From contig NZ_SLWO01000004.1 in assembly GCF_004340665.1 (NCBI RefSeq), positions 613,784-677,783 on the forward strand: a DNA stretch of 64,000 bases, in the 5' to 3' direction. The position numbers and the translations under genes are program-made. Positions 28,601 to 38,224 of this stretch are shown piece after piece. Below the pieces are notes generated by a model, which had not been told where the DNA came from, made no database searches, and worked only from the letters and a program-made list of their open reading frames with translations. The stretch comes from Pedobacter psychrotolerans. Lineage in GTDB: Bacteria; Bacteroidota; Bacteroidia; Sphingobacteriales; Sphingobacteriaceae. Each line of letters opens with the position of its first letter. Position 1 is the stretch's first letter.

Positions 28601-29302
28601 ATAACAATATGAAAAGGTTATTTTGTTGTTAATCACTCCGATTTTAGAAGGTTTGGTCACAGACTAGAGTATAAAAAGCAGTAAGGGAGAAGACAGCCAT
28701 GAACCAGCAGATAATTCAATAGATTTTAAACTTCAAGAGTATATTCATCAACTGGCTGTATGGAGATTAAATCAGTGATCAGATTTCAACATCTTTAGAA
28801 AAAATGCAAATGCGATAAGACGGGGCTTATCGCATTGCAAAAACATACGGGATGTTTATATTGGAGAGCATTTGTTATATCTGTTTCTATAAATAATATT
28901 TAAATGTAGTATTTCTAAGATAAAAAAACAATAGCTCATATGATTAACATGTAACTTAAAAAATACATAAGATAATATTTAAACAAACTATTTATTTAAA
29001 TAAAATAGAGAACAAACTTATATCCTGAATGATACATTAAATTCGGCATATGAATTACCAAAATTCATTTTGATTTTTATCAACAACTATTAATGAATTT
29101 CTCCGGTAAGTTACCTATGAAATGGATTTAATCCATTACCATTATTCTAAACCTGTATCTAGCTTTACGAATTACATTAAATATTTTTAACATAAGCTGT
29201 TTAAAAGGGAGCCTGTTGTGGTTCTTTAACGCCTTTCAGAAGATTTGCGTAAGAACTCAAACAAAGACAAACTTTTAGAGTTGTTATTCAAAATAAAAAT
29301 TA
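28601..29302. other. 702-bp intergenic region
   Basis: AT-rich, no ORF of note. It contains an 11-bp perfect hairpin at 28809-28836. The amylase promoter should lie toward its right end; I see no clear TAnnTTTG there. Confidence 0.4.
28797..28836 (-). terminator. Orphan hairpin with minus-strand T-run
   Basis: Perfect 11-bp stem (28809-28819 with 28826-28836), 6-nt loop ACGGGG, extendable by three pairs across one bulge; a run of six T follows on the minus strand. No minus-strand gene is present upstream of it. Confidence 0.45.
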
Positions 29303-30793
29303 ATGGAAAATCATACAATGCTTCAATACTTCGAATGGTATTATCCTAAAGATGGTAGCCTTTGGAGAAAAGTTCGTGAAGATGCAAATGGATTAAAGGA
29401 AATGGGAATAGATTCGATTTGGTTACCTCCTGCTCATAAAGGGATGGATGGTACGGAATCTACTGGATACGATTCTTATGATCTTTATGATTTGGGCGAA
29501 TTTGATCAGAAAGGAAGTGTTGCAACTAAATACGGAACAAAAGAGGAATATATTGAAGCTGTAAAAACAGCAAAAGAGGCAGGTCTTCAGGTGTATGTAG
29601 ACATTGTGCTTAATCACCTTGGCGGTGCTGATGACTTTGAGCCGGTAATGGTAAGAAAGGTAAATCCAGAAAACCGAAACGAATTTATTTCAGAACCATT
29701 CGAAATTGATGCCTATACTAAGTTTACCTATCCTGGCCGAAATGGAAAGTATTCTGAATTTAAATGGGATTATCAATGCTTTACGGGTGTAGATTACGAT
29801 GCCAGAACACAGGAAACAGCTGTTTACAGCATTCAAAATCAGTATGGTGAAGGCTGGGAAGAGGTAATAGACCAGGAAAACGGCAACTATGATTACCTCA
29901 TGTTAACCGATATAGATTTTAGAAACCCGGCCGTAAGAGAGGAACTTAAAAGGTGGGGTAAATGGTTTCATGAAACCGTAGGTTTTGATGGTTTCAGACT
30001 GGATGCCATCAAACATATGCCTCATGCTTTCTTTAATGAATGGCTGGATTATCTTCGTGCAGAATTGGGTGCTGAACTTTTTACAGTGGGTGAATATTGG
30101 TCGCCATATGATTTGCAGTCCATGCTTAATTATATTGATGCCACTGAAGGGCGTATGTCACTTTTTGATGCCTGCCTTCAAGCCAATTTTTCAAAGGCTT
30201 CTAAAGCTGGGGAGCCATTCGATTTGACTACTATTTTAAATGGAAGTTTGGTACAAGTGCGTCCGGAACTCGCTGTTACTTTAGTGGAAAACCATGATAC
30301 ACAACCACTTCAATCGTTAGAACAAACTGTAGAGCCATGGTTCAGGGCTCATGCTTATGCCATCATTTTACTTCGTGAAGCTGGTTATCCATGTGTGTTT
30401 TACTCTGATGTTTATGGATCATCTTATGTAGATAAAGGAACTGATGGAAAAGATCATGAAGTAACCATGGAATCACTTCCGCAATTAGGGCAATTATTGA
30501 GTTTAAGAAAACACAAAGCTTATGGTTTTCAGCGTGACTATTTTGATCATCCAAGCTGTATCGGCTGGACCAGAGCTGGCGATGAGGAGCATGAAGGTTC
30601 AGGTTTGGCCGTAATTTTATCAAATGGTGATGCGGGCCATAAACATATGGAAATGGGTGCTCAATTTGCAGGACAAACGTTTACCGATTGTTTAGGACAC
30701 ATGGAACAACAGGTTACAATTGACGAAAATGGATGGGGAGAATTTCTTTGTAATGCTGGTTCTGTATCTGTTTGGGCAGTCTGTAATGATTAA
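29303..30793 (+). CDS. Cytosolic alpha-amylase, GH13
   Basis: A 496-aa GH13 alpha-amylase of the subfamily-5 type (liquefying/cytosolic AmyA-like). It starts MENHTMLQYFEWYYP, a hallmark of this group, and has no signal peptide. The four conserved GH13 regions are visible: DIVLNHLGG (about 100-107), FDGFRLDAIKH with nucleophile Asp234, FTVGEYW with acid/base Glu264, and VENHDTQ with Asp332. The C-terminal 100 residues form the beta-sheet domain C. It presumably hydrolyses intracellular alpha-1,4-glucans (glycogen or maltodextrin). Monocistronic, with its own terminator. Confidence 0.93.
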   Translation: MENHTMLQYFEWYYPKDGSLWRKVREDANGLKEMGIDSIWLPPAHKGMDGTESTGYDSYDLYDLGEFDQKGSVATKYGTKEEYIEAVKTAKEAGLQVYVDIVLNHLGGADDFEPVMVRKVNPENRNEFISEPFEIDAYTKFTYPGRNGKYSEFKWDYQCFTGVDYDARTQETAVYSIQNQYGEGWEEVIDQENGNYDYLMLTDIDFRNPAVREELKRWGKWFHETVGFDGFRLDAIKHMPHAFFNEWLDYLRAELGAELFTVGEYWSPYDLQSMLNYIDATEGRMSLFDACLQANFSKASKAGEPFDLTTILNGSLVQVRPELAVTLVENHDTQPLQSLEQTVEPWFRAHAYAIILLREAGYPCVFYSDVYGSSYVDKGTDGKDHEVTMESLPQLGQLLSLRKHKAYGFQRDYFDHPSCIGWTRAGDEEHEGSGLAVILSNGDAGHKHMEMGAQFAGQTFTDCLGHMEQQVTIDENGWGEFLCNAGSVSVWAVCND

Positions 30794-30832
30794 ATTTAAA
30801 GAGACTATCATATAATTCAACATTATAAATAT

Positions 30833-30881
30833 ATGAGTTCATTGCATCAGCTTTTGCTTGGTTGTAATGAACTCATTTTTA
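30833..30881 (+). terminator. Intrinsic terminator after the amylase gene
   Basis: Perfect 11-bp arms ATGAGTTCATT (30833-30843) and AATGAACTCAT (30866-30876), then a T-run. Confidence 0.75.
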
Positions 30882-31127
30882 TCTTCGCGACATCACCACT
30901 AAGCTTCATTATCATCAAAATGAAGCAAAAATTTATGGATCAGTTTTTTCCGGATAGGAGTAGGAAGGGCCATAAATGTTATAATTGATTACCTCACTAA
31001 TTCCACAAATACAAAACAATGTCAGTTAACATCGGTTGCTATAGAGATTAGAATTAATTCAAGTGGTTTATCTTATTATCCCATAAATAATTTAGATCAA
31101 CCTTCTATAAATCCAAAATTAGAGCCT

Positions 31128-31499
31128 ATGATTGATGAAAAACTAAGAGAAGCAGAAATTATTTTTGAAGAAGTAAAAAAGAATGCTGAACTGCGAATAG
31201 CACTTCTGAAATTAGACACCGTACATTATGTAGCCAAGTTAAGTGCCAATTTAATTACAAATATTTTCACCTTAATCTGTACCCTTTTAGCCTTTCTATT
31301 TGGAACAGTAACCTTAGGGTTTTTCTTCTCCGATTTATTGAACAGTTATGCATTAGGCTTTGGTGGCCTCACTTTATTTTATGCCTTGGTAGCCATTTTC
31401 GTTACCATAACAAAAACTAATTTAATAGAGTCAGTCATCATTAATTTTACGGTTCGCAAATTCTTAAATACACGAGGCAATGAAGACCATAATCAATAG
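31128..31499 (+). CDS. Phage_holin_3_6/YqjE-like small membrane protein
   Basis: A 123-aa protein with a helical, charged N-terminus (about 1-35) and two membrane segments (about 40-67 and 72-98), ending in a basic tail. The layout matches the holin-like superfamily-III/YqjE family, which despite the name is chromosomal and linked to stress genes in many bacteria. No lysis genes or phage genes are near. It overlaps the next gene by 20 bp. Confidence 0.65.
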   Translation: MIDEKLREAEIIFEEVKKNAELRIALLKLDTVHYVAKLSANLITNIFTLICTLLAFLFGTVTLGFFFSDLLNSYALGFGGLTLFYALVAIFVTITKTNLIESVIINFTVRKFLNTRGNEDHNQ

Positions 31500-31899
31500 A
31501 AATATTAATGATATTGCAACGTTTGATCTGCAGCGTAGTGCAATAAGACAAGAGATTGATAGAAGCAATACCTACCTGCTTCATTCAGCAAATAAACTGA
31601 AGCAGGTTGATTTAAAAAAAATGAATCTAAACTTCGGTAAATCAGCATGGCAAAGTGATATTGAAGCAATGGGTGACATGAGGCAAAAGTTTTTGCCACG
31701 CATGGCTGGGAAATTGCTCAACGCGACTGTACTTCGTAAAAAAGGCTTCTTCCAGCGAATGATACTTTCAGCCGCTGCTAGATTTGGAGTGAAAAAGCTA
31801 TTAAACCAGCAATACAAAATTCCATCAGCAATGCGACAAAAAAAATCTTCTGATTTCATTAATATTGTAGAAAATGAACAGATGAACATTGTTAAATAA
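31480..31899 (+). CDS. Hypothetical basic protein coupled to the holin-like gene
   Basis: A 139-aa, Lys/Arg/Met-rich, probably helical protein without signal peptide; a central amphipathic stretch (FFQRMILSAAARFGVKKLL, about residues 90-108) may contact the membrane. Its start lies inside the upstream gene (20-bp overlap), implying translational coupling. Possibly a YqjK-like partner, but no family match is claimed. Confidence 0.6.
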   Translation: MKTIINRNINDIATFDLQRSAIRQEIDRSNTYLLHSANKLKQVDLKKMNLNFGKSAWQSDIEAMGDMRQKFLPRMAGKLLNATVLRKKGFFQRMILSAAARFGVKKLLNQQYKIPSAMRQKKSSDFINIVENEQMNIVK

Positions 31900-31975
31900 A
31901 TTTCCCTTTAGGGATAATTATATTCAACTTTAAGATCATTGCGCTTTCCTATTAAAATTTATTTCTTCATCTATA

Positions 31976-34318
31976 ATGAAATTTGCCATCAAACAAAACT
32001 GTATTTTCTTTAGCCTGATTTTGGCATTTGTTTTCTCAATTTCTTACTGTGAAGCACAGAATTTAGCAATTCCAAAAAAAGATACTACCGTTAAAACCAT
32101 TCCGGATACACTGCTATTTAAATTGCAGACTGCGCAATCGGCCATTACGGAGATTAATGTTGCGAATAAAAAGGGTTATCAAACCGAAGCCATCAAGAAA
32201 CAAATTGATGCCATTCAAGATAATGTATCGCCATTGATTAAATCTTTTGAGGCTAAAAAGGAGCTGGATACCAAAAGCTTATTAAGTTATGATCTTATAT
32301 TAAGGGATGCGGATACTCAACTTAAAAGTATCATTGCCATTTTAGTTCAAAATAGTAATGACCTTCAAAAAATGTCTGATCAGGTGGTTACTTTAAGCAA
32401 TGACACCTTGTTGAAAAACGATCAGAAAACTAAAGAACTTCGGTTGTATCAGCCTCAGATTACAGAGATTAAATCACGTTTGCAGGCTGCCGGCAAGTTA
32501 ACAGGTGACAACCTCAATCAGGTAAATATGCTTTTGGCCAGTGCATCGGCATTAAATGTGAAGGTAAATAATTTGCAAACACAAACTGCTGAAAGGCTAG
32601 AAATTTCCGGAAAACAAGCCTGGAGCAAACGTGATCCATATTTGTGGCAAGCGCCATTTCAAAATCCTGCACATCGAAGTACAGATAATTTAATTAAGGC
32701 TTCGTTTCAAGGACAGCAGCAAATTCTCAAATATTTTATAGATTCTACTTGGGATAATCGTTTTCTGGCCATATTAACCGCTATTACATTTTTCATTTGG
32801 GTGCGTCGCAACTTCAAAAATTCAAGAAGGGCAGCAATCAGAAGGCAGATTGGAGAATTGAAGTTTGAATACCTTAAACCTTTCCCGATCTTTTCTTCGC
32901 TTATTGTGTTGCTTAACATCACCCCCCTTTTTGAACCTGATGCACCTTCACTATACGTTGAACTCATTCAATTTCTTCTATTGCTGGTGATGACGGTACA
33001 CCTTTGGAAAGTACTTGAAAAGAAACAACTTCAGTTCTGGATTATCCTCATTTCGCTGTATGCTATTCTTATTTTAGGAAATGCAGCTGTAGATCAAAGC
33101 CTGCCATTTCGTTTGGTGCTCATTGCCATTAACATCTTTTTTATTTGGATGGGCATTCAACTATCTAGAAAATTAGTTTTTAAAGAGTTTTCTAAAAAAT
33201 ATGTCAGTTGGGTGTTTTATATCCTCATCTTCATGAATTTACTTTCCATTATCCTCAATGTATTTGGTAGAGTAGATTTAGCAAAAGTAACCAGCTTAAC
33301 AGGTGTAATTGGATTGGTTCAACTGATTGGCTTAAGCGTATTTATGCAGATTATACTGGATGCACTTGATTTGCAAATGAAAATCAGCTCCTGTAATAAG
33401 GGTATTTTTTCAAGAATCAGCCATGATAAAACCAGGGCTAAACTTAAGAAAATGCTGTCGATTCTTTGCGTGGTGCTATGGGTAATGGTGCTCATGATCA
33501 ACATGAGCATTTTGGGTGGTTTATGGGGCTGGGCAACTGAAATACTATCGAAACCACGTGCATTTGGAAGCATTCATTTCAGTTTTGGAAATATTTTCTT
33601 TTTCATCACCATCATTTACATTGCCAATAAACTACAAAAACATGTACCCTTATTATTCGGAGAAGAGCGCATTACTTTTAACGAAGATAGCGGACATAAA
33701 GGATCGAAGGTTGCATTGGTTCGTTTAGTAATCATTGTAATCGGCTTACTGCTTGCCGTGATGGCATCCGGCTTACCGATGGATAAGCTTACCGTGGTTT
33801 TAGGTGCATTTGGTGTAGGTATTGGTTTAGGTATGCAGAACATTGTTAACAATTTTGTTTCCGGCATCATTTTGATTTTTGAAAAACCCTTCCGCATTGG
33901 AGATTACGTTGAGCTTGCAGATAAAAAGGGGAAAGTCCGCGATATTGGAATCCGTTCCAGCAAATTACTAACGCCTCAAGGTTCTGAAGTGATCATTCCA
34001 AACGGCGACTTGCTCTCTGGAAGGCTGGTCAATTGGACGCTGGGTAACGATTTTATTAAAACCGAACTTATTTTTAAAGTGAGTGCAGAAAGTGATTTTG
34101 AAGAAATCCGGAAAATCATTTCAGAGATGCTGGATGATGCGGAAAACACTGTCAAAAAATTACCTCCGGAAGTGTTGCTTAACAACATTACTGCGGATAG
34201 TTTAGAAATTAAAGTTCTACTCTGGATCAATAACATTTATGTGGAAGCAGAATTTAAGAGTGACTTCCTGCAACAATTGGTAAAAAAACTTAAGGATGCA
34301 AGTGTTAAAATTATGTAG
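31976..34318 (+). CDS. Large MscS-family mechanosensitive channel
   Basis: A 780-aa channel protein of the small-conductance mechanosensitive (MscS/MscK-like) family. A signal peptide (to about residue 28) precedes a periplasmic helical/coiled-coil domain (about 30-255). About 8 to 10 membrane helices follow (about 265-620). The pore helix and beta domain carry the family signature LGAFGVGIGLGMQNIVNNFVSG, IFEKPFRIGDYVEL and VRDIGIRSSKLLTPQGSEVIIPNGDLL. The C-terminal cytosolic alpha/beta domain ends the protein. The role is release of solutes on hypo-osmotic shock. It follows the holin-like pair by 76 bp. Confidence 0.92.
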   Translation: MKFAIKQNCIFFSLILAFVFSISYCEAQNLAIPKKDTTVKTIPDTLLFKLQTAQSAITEINVANKKGYQTEAIKKQIDAIQDNVSPLIKSFEAKKELDTKSLLSYDLILRDADTQLKSIIAILVQNSNDLQKMSDQVVTLSNDTLLKNDQKTKELRLYQPQITEIKSRLQAAGKLTGDNLNQVNMLLASASALNVKVNNLQTQTAERLEISGKQAWSKRDPYLWQAPFQNPAHRSTDNLIKASFQGQQQILKYFIDSTWDNRFLAILTAITFFIWVRRNFKNSRRAAIRRQIGELKFEYLKPFPIFSSLIVLLNITPLFEPDAPSLYVELIQFLLLLVMTVHLWKVLEKKQLQFWIILISLYAILILGNAAVDQSLPFRLVLIAINIFFIWMGIQLSRKLVFKEFSKKYVSWVFYILIFMNLLSIILNVFGRVDLAKVTSLTGVIGLVQLIGLSVFMQIILDALDLQMKISSCNKGIFSRISHDKTRAKLKKMLSILCVVLWVMVLMINMSILGGLWGWATEILSKPRAFGSIHFSFGNIFFFITIIYIANKLQKHVPLLFGEERITFNEDSGHKGSKVALVRLVIIVIGLLLAVMASGLPMDKLTVVLGAFGVGIGLGMQNIVNNFVSGIILIFEKPFRIGDYVELADKKGKVRDIGIRSSKLLTPQGSEVIIPNGDLLSGRLVNWTLGNDFIKTELIFKVSAESDFEEIRKIISEMLDDAENTVKKLPPEVLLNNITADSLEIKVLLWINNIYVEAEFKSDFLQQLVKKLKDASVKIM

Positions 34319-34443
34319 CAGCCAGCAACGGGATTGATATTTTTTGCGCATAAATAATATGACCTAAATCACCTCACACAAAACTTTTCTGAATACCGTC
34401 AGTTATGTATTTGGGTATCTCCGAACTACAAAACAGATTTACA

Positions 34444-34914
34444 ATGACAAAAACGACACTGACCGTTAACCAACAGCGTTACGAGCTGAACCTGCTTCCA
34501 TGGGTTTCATTGCTTGATGCTTTACGTGATCATCTTAAACTTACAGGAACAAAAAAGGGTTGCGATCATGGCCAATGTGGCGCGTGTACCATTATTTGTG
34601 ATGGCAAACGAATTTTAAGCTGTTTAACCCTGGCCGTGATGAAGAATGATTCTGAAATCACGACGATTGAAGGCATTGCCGGAGACGAATCCCTCCACCC
34701 TATTCAACAGGCTTTTATCGATCATGATGCATTTCAATGTGGTTATTGCACACCCGGACAAATCTGTAGCGCCATTGGTATGTTACAGGAAGGTCATGCC
34801 CACACCCGTGAAGAAGTTCAGGAATTGATGAGTGGCAACTTATGCCGATGTGGTGCCAACATTGGGATTATCGATGCCATTATGCAGGTTAAAGATGGAG
34901 GTACCCATGAATAA
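34444..34914 (+). CDS. paoA: [2Fe-2S] subunit of a molybdo-flavoprotein dehydrogenase
   Basis: A 156-aa iron-sulfur subunit of a xanthine dehydrogenase-family enzyme (PaoA/YagT type). The ATG at 34444 is chosen; the frame opens 13 codons earlier, but those codons do not resemble the family. The plant-type cluster ligands are Cys40, 45, 48 and 60 (GCDHGQCGACTI...SC). The second cluster ligands are Cys99, 102, 134 and 136 (CGYC and CRC). Unlike E. coli PaoA there is no Tat signal, so the complex is probably cytosolic. It overlaps the FAD-subunit start by 8 bp. Confidence 0.9.
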   Translation: MTKTTLTVNQQRYELNLLPWVSLLDALRDHLKLTGTKKGCDHGQCGACTIICDGKRILSCLTLAVMKNDSEITTIEGIAGDESLHPIQQAFIDHDAFQCGYCTPGQICSAIGMLQEGHAHTREEVQELMSGNLCRCGANIGIIDAIMQVKDGGTHE

Positions 34915-35926
34915 TTTCGAATATAAACAGGCTACTGATACCAAGGATGCGATAGATTTGCTGAGTCATTCGCCTGAAGCTGCATTTGTTGCCGGTGGCA
35001 CGAACATCATCGATCTTTGGAAGTACAACCTGACCAATCCATCTAGTCTGATCGATATCAATCACTTGCATGAAAATGCTGAAATTTCAATGCTGGAAAA
35101 TGGCAAAACCCGTTTGGGTGCTGCCGTAAAAAATGCAGACACCGCATACCATCCTTTAATCGGGCAAAAATACCCACTGCTTTCCAAAGCAATTCTAGCA
35201 GGTGCATCTGCACAAATCAGAAATATGGCCAGCAATGGTGGCAACCTGTTACAGCGTACCCGTTGCTATTATTTTTACGATCCTGATGTACCCTGCAATA
35301 AACGTAATCCAGGCTCTGGTTGTCCGGCAAAGGCTGGATATAATAGAATACATGCCATTTTGGGTACAAGTGAGGCATGTATTGCGGTTTTCCCTTCGGA
35401 TATGTGTATTGCACTTGCCGCACTGGAAGCTACTGTAAATATTAGCGGGCCAAATGGTGAACGCAACATCCCTTTTTCACAATTTCACCGTTTACCTGGC
35501 GACAGACCTGATCTGGATAATACGTTAGAACCGGGAGAAATTATTACATCTATCGATTTACCTGAAGAAGGTTTTGCAGATAACTATTCCTATTTAAAAT
35601 TGAGAGACCGCCATTCTTACGCTTTTGCTTTGGTATCGGTAGCGACAGCGCTAAAGCTCAATGGAAACATAATCGAATCAGCAAGAATTGCCTTAGGCGG
35701 CGTAGCCCATAAACCCTGGCGTAATGTTGAAGCAGAGGAATTTCTAAAAAACAAGGAGGCAAACGCAGAAAATTTTTCAGCAGCAGCTGATATTATTTTA
35801 CGTGATGCAAAAGGCTTTGGATACAATGATTTTAAAATAGCACTTTCCAGAAAAGCAATTATCCGAAATGGTTTAATGGCTTTAAATCCAACTAGTCAGT
35901 TACCCGGCGCACAGCCATCAGCATAA
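34907..35926 (+). CDS. paoB: FAD-binding subunit of a molybdo-flavoprotein dehydrogenase
   Basis: A 339-aa subunit of the PaoB/YagS type. The start at 34907 (MNNFEYKQA) overlaps the preceding stop region; upstream codons in frame are read-through of the previous gene. The FAD site is AAFVAGGTNIIDLWK (about 28-42) and ASNGGNLLQRTRC (about 105-117). The CYYFYDPDVPCNKRNPGSGC segment (about 117-140) carries the cysteines that in PaoB hold an extra [4Fe-4S] cluster. The C-terminal CO-dehydrogenase-flavoprotein domain (about 215-325) is complete. It passes electrons from the iron-sulfur subunit to an acceptor. Confidence 0.9.
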   Translation: MNNFEYKQATDTKDAIDLLSHSPEAAFVAGGTNIIDLWKYNLTNPSSLIDINHLHENAEISMLENGKTRLGAAVKNADTAYHPLIGQKYPLLSKAILAGASAQIRNMASNGGNLLQRTRCYYFYDPDVPCNKRNPGSGCPAKAGYNRIHAILGTSEACIAVFPSDMCIALAALEATVNISGPNGERNIPFSQFHRLPGDRPDLDNTLEPGEIITSIDLPEEGFADNYSYLKLRDRHSYAFALVSVATALKLNGNIIESARIALGGVAHKPWRNVEAEEFLKNKEANAENFSAAADIILRDAKGFGYNDFKIALSRKAIIRNGLMALNPTSQLPGAQPSA

Positions 35927-35932
35927 TATTTT

Positions 35933-38185
35933 ATGAAACACACGGAAATGGACACGAATAAAACTGTAGGTAAACCAATTAGCCGTTTAGAAGGTAAACT
36001 TAAAGTAACTGGTACGGCTAAATATGCTGCCGAATATGATGTTGACAATTTACTTTATGGCTATGTGGTAAACAGCACCATCACCAAAGGAAAGATTTTA
36101 AGTATTGATGTGAGTAAAGCAATGGCCTTACCTGGCGTAACAGAAGTACTTTCGCATAAAAACAGAACTAAACTGGCCTGGTTCGATTTGCAGTATACCG
36201 ATATGGATGCCCCTCCGGGAACTGTTTTCAAGCCTTTTTATGATGAAAATATTTTATATAACGGCCAGCCAATTGCATTAGTGGTAGCTGAAAATTTTGA
36301 GATGGCGCGCTATGCAGCCACGCAGATAACTTTTGAATATAGCGAAGAACCTTTTCAAACCTGTCTCGATAATAATCTTCATTCCTCAAGAGTAGCTAAA
36401 AAAGGTTTTGCAACAGCATTAAAACCACCTCCGCCACCGCCAACAGGTGACTTTGAAAAAGCCTACCAAAATGCTACAATAAAAGTTGAAACCGAATATC
36501 GTCATGGTACTGAACATCATAATCCAATCGAACTGTTCGCAACCACCACAGTTTATGAAGGCGATGGTAAACTCACCATATACGATAAAACGCAAGGCAC
36601 AATCAATAACCAGCTTTATGTAGCCAATATATTTGGTCTTAAATATAAAAATGTACGTGTACTCGCACCATTTGTAGGTGGTGGATTTGGTTCAGGCCTT
36701 CGCCCGCAATACCAGCTATTTTTATGTGTAATGGCGGCACTTCACCTCAAAAGAAATGTTCGGGTGGTTTTAGACCGAAAACAAATGTTTTCATTTTCCC
36801 ACCGCCCGCCAACTGTGCAAAACCTTCGCTTTGCAACTGATACCGATGGCAAGCTTACGGCAATGAATCATTTATCAAAAAGTGAAACCTCTTCTTTTGA
36901 AGATTATTTTGAACCCATAGCTTCCTGGAGTCATAGGCTTTACCCGGCTTCAAACACCTTATTTGAACAGGAACTTGTTCCGCTGGATGTTTATACACCA
37001 ATGGATATGCGGGCACCGGGAGGAAGCACGGCCTTACATGCTATTGAGTGCACCATGGATGAATTGGCCTACAAACTGGATATGGATCCGTTGGAATTGC
37101 GGTTAATCAATTATACGGAAATGGATCCATCAGCAGAAAAACCGTATACCAGTAAAGCCCTGAAAGCATGTTATCTCGAAGCCGCAGAGAAATTTGGGTG
37201 GGAAAAGCGGACGCCAAAACCTAGAAGTATGGAACGTGGCAATAAACTGGTTGGTTATGGGATGGCTACCGGAATCTGGGATGCTTTTCAATTTCCATCG
37301 CGTGTGGAAGCCATGATTACGGCAGATGGAAAAATGATACTCAATAATGCAGTAACTGATATTGGTACCGGAACTTTTACGGTGATGACACAAATTGCAG
37401 CCGATGAACTTGGTCTTCCGATGGATGATGTAGATTTTCGATATGGAGATAGTAAAAAGCCATTTTCTATGTTTCAAGGTGGCTCGGCAATGACTTCTTC
37501 TACCGGCGTAGCCATTGTAGTGGCAGCAAAAGAGCTCAGAAAGAAATTACTAAAAAAGGCTAAAGAAATGACTGATTCTCCATTCAAAAAGGTGGAAGAC
37601 AATGAGGTTACTTTCAAAAATGGCACGATTGCTTTAAATCAGAATCCAAATGTTACGGTTTCTTTTAAAGAAATTATTGCTTTCAACAAAGGTAAAACCA
37701 TTAAAACCACCAACATGGGTAAGCCACACTTGCTGAAACTTAAAAAATATAGCATGGCTACGCATAGCGCCTCCTTTGTTGAAGTGGAGGTTGACAAAGA
37801 TCTGGGCACAGTTACCGTAACCCGGGCAGTTACCGCAGTTGCAGCAGGAAAAATCATCAATCCTAAAACGGCTAAAAGTCAGATTTATGGATCAATGGTA
37901 TGGGGAATCAGCAAGGCACTTCATGAAGAAACCATTATGGATGAAAAACTGGGCAAATACATGAATACTAATTTAGGTGAATACCATATTCCTGTTCATG
38001 CAGATATCCAACAGCTTGATGTGATTTTTGCCGAGGAAAATGATGAAGTAATTAATGAACTTGGTGTAAAAGGCGTTGGTGAAATTGGACTTGTGGGTAT
38101 GCCTGCCGCCATTTCAAATGCCATTTATCATGCAACAGGAAAACGCATTTATAAATTACCTATTCATTTCGATGAACTGTTATGA
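35933..38185 (+). CDS. paoC: Molybdopterin-binding catalytic subunit (XDH/aldehyde oxidoreductase)
   Basis: A 750-aa catalytic subunit of the PaoC/YagR/XDH large-subunit family; translation may start at 35933 or at ATG 35948 (MDTNKTVGKP). It has the aldehyde oxidase a/b hammerhead region (about 20-135) and the Moco-binding domain (about 150-730) with FVGGGFGSGLRPQYQ, DMRAPGGSTALHA, FQGGSAMTSSTG and the C-terminal VKGVGEIGLVGMPAAISNA. Glu717 in that last motif matches the catalytic base. The cofactor should be molybdopterin cytosine dinucleotide, which fits mocA in the adjoining operon. Substrate (aldehyde or purine) cannot be decided. Confidence 0.92.
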   Translation: MKHTEMDTNKTVGKPISRLEGKLKVTGTAKYAAEYDVDNLLYGYVVNSTITKGKILSIDVSKAMALPGVTEVLSHKNRTKLAWFDLQYTDMDAPPGTVFKPFYDENILYNGQPIALVVAENFEMARYAATQITFEYSEEPFQTCLDNNLHSSRVAKKGFATALKPPPPPPTGDFEKAYQNATIKVETEYRHGTEHHNPIELFATTTVYEGDGKLTIYDKTQGTINNQLYVANIFGLKYKNVRVLAPFVGGGFGSGLRPQYQLFLCVMAALHLKRNVRVVLDRKQMFSFSHRPPTVQNLRFATDTDGKLTAMNHLSKSETSSFEDYFEPIASWSHRLYPASNTLFEQELVPLDVYTPMDMRAPGGSTALHAIECTMDELAYKLDMDPLELRLINYTEMDPSAEKPYTSKALKACYLEAAEKFGWEKRTPKPRSMERGNKLVGYGMATGIWDAFQFPSRVEAMITADGKMILNNAVTDIGTGTFTVMTQIAADELGLPMDDVDFRYGDSKKPFSMFQGGSAMTSSTGVAIVVAAKELRKKLLKKAKEMTDSPFKKVEDNEVTFKNGTIALNQNPNVTVSFKEIIAFNKGKTIKTTNMGKPHLLKLKKYSMATHSASFVEVEVDKDLGTVTVTRAVTAVAAGKIINPKTAKSQIYGSMVWGISKALHEETIMDEKLGKYMNTNLGEYHIPVHADIQQLDVIFAEENDEVINELGVKGVGEIGLVGMPAAISNAIYHATGKRIYKLPIHFDELL

Positions 38186-38224
38186 GTTTCATCACATCCA
38201 TACACATGCCAATAACCTTTATAA

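Noticed and set aside
31128..31899. Prophage remnant suggested by a holin-like protein
   Set aside because: No phage structural, integrase or lysis genes are near, and this holin-like family is common on chromosomes.
34405..34443. Upstream ATG for the [2Fe-2S] subunit
   Set aside because: The 13 extra codons have no family similarity, and family members begin close to the MTKTTLTVN start at 34444.
34832..34906. Longer N-terminus for the FAD subunit
   Set aside because: These codons overlap the coding end of the iron-sulfur subunit in another frame; MNNFEYKQ at 34907 is the natural start.
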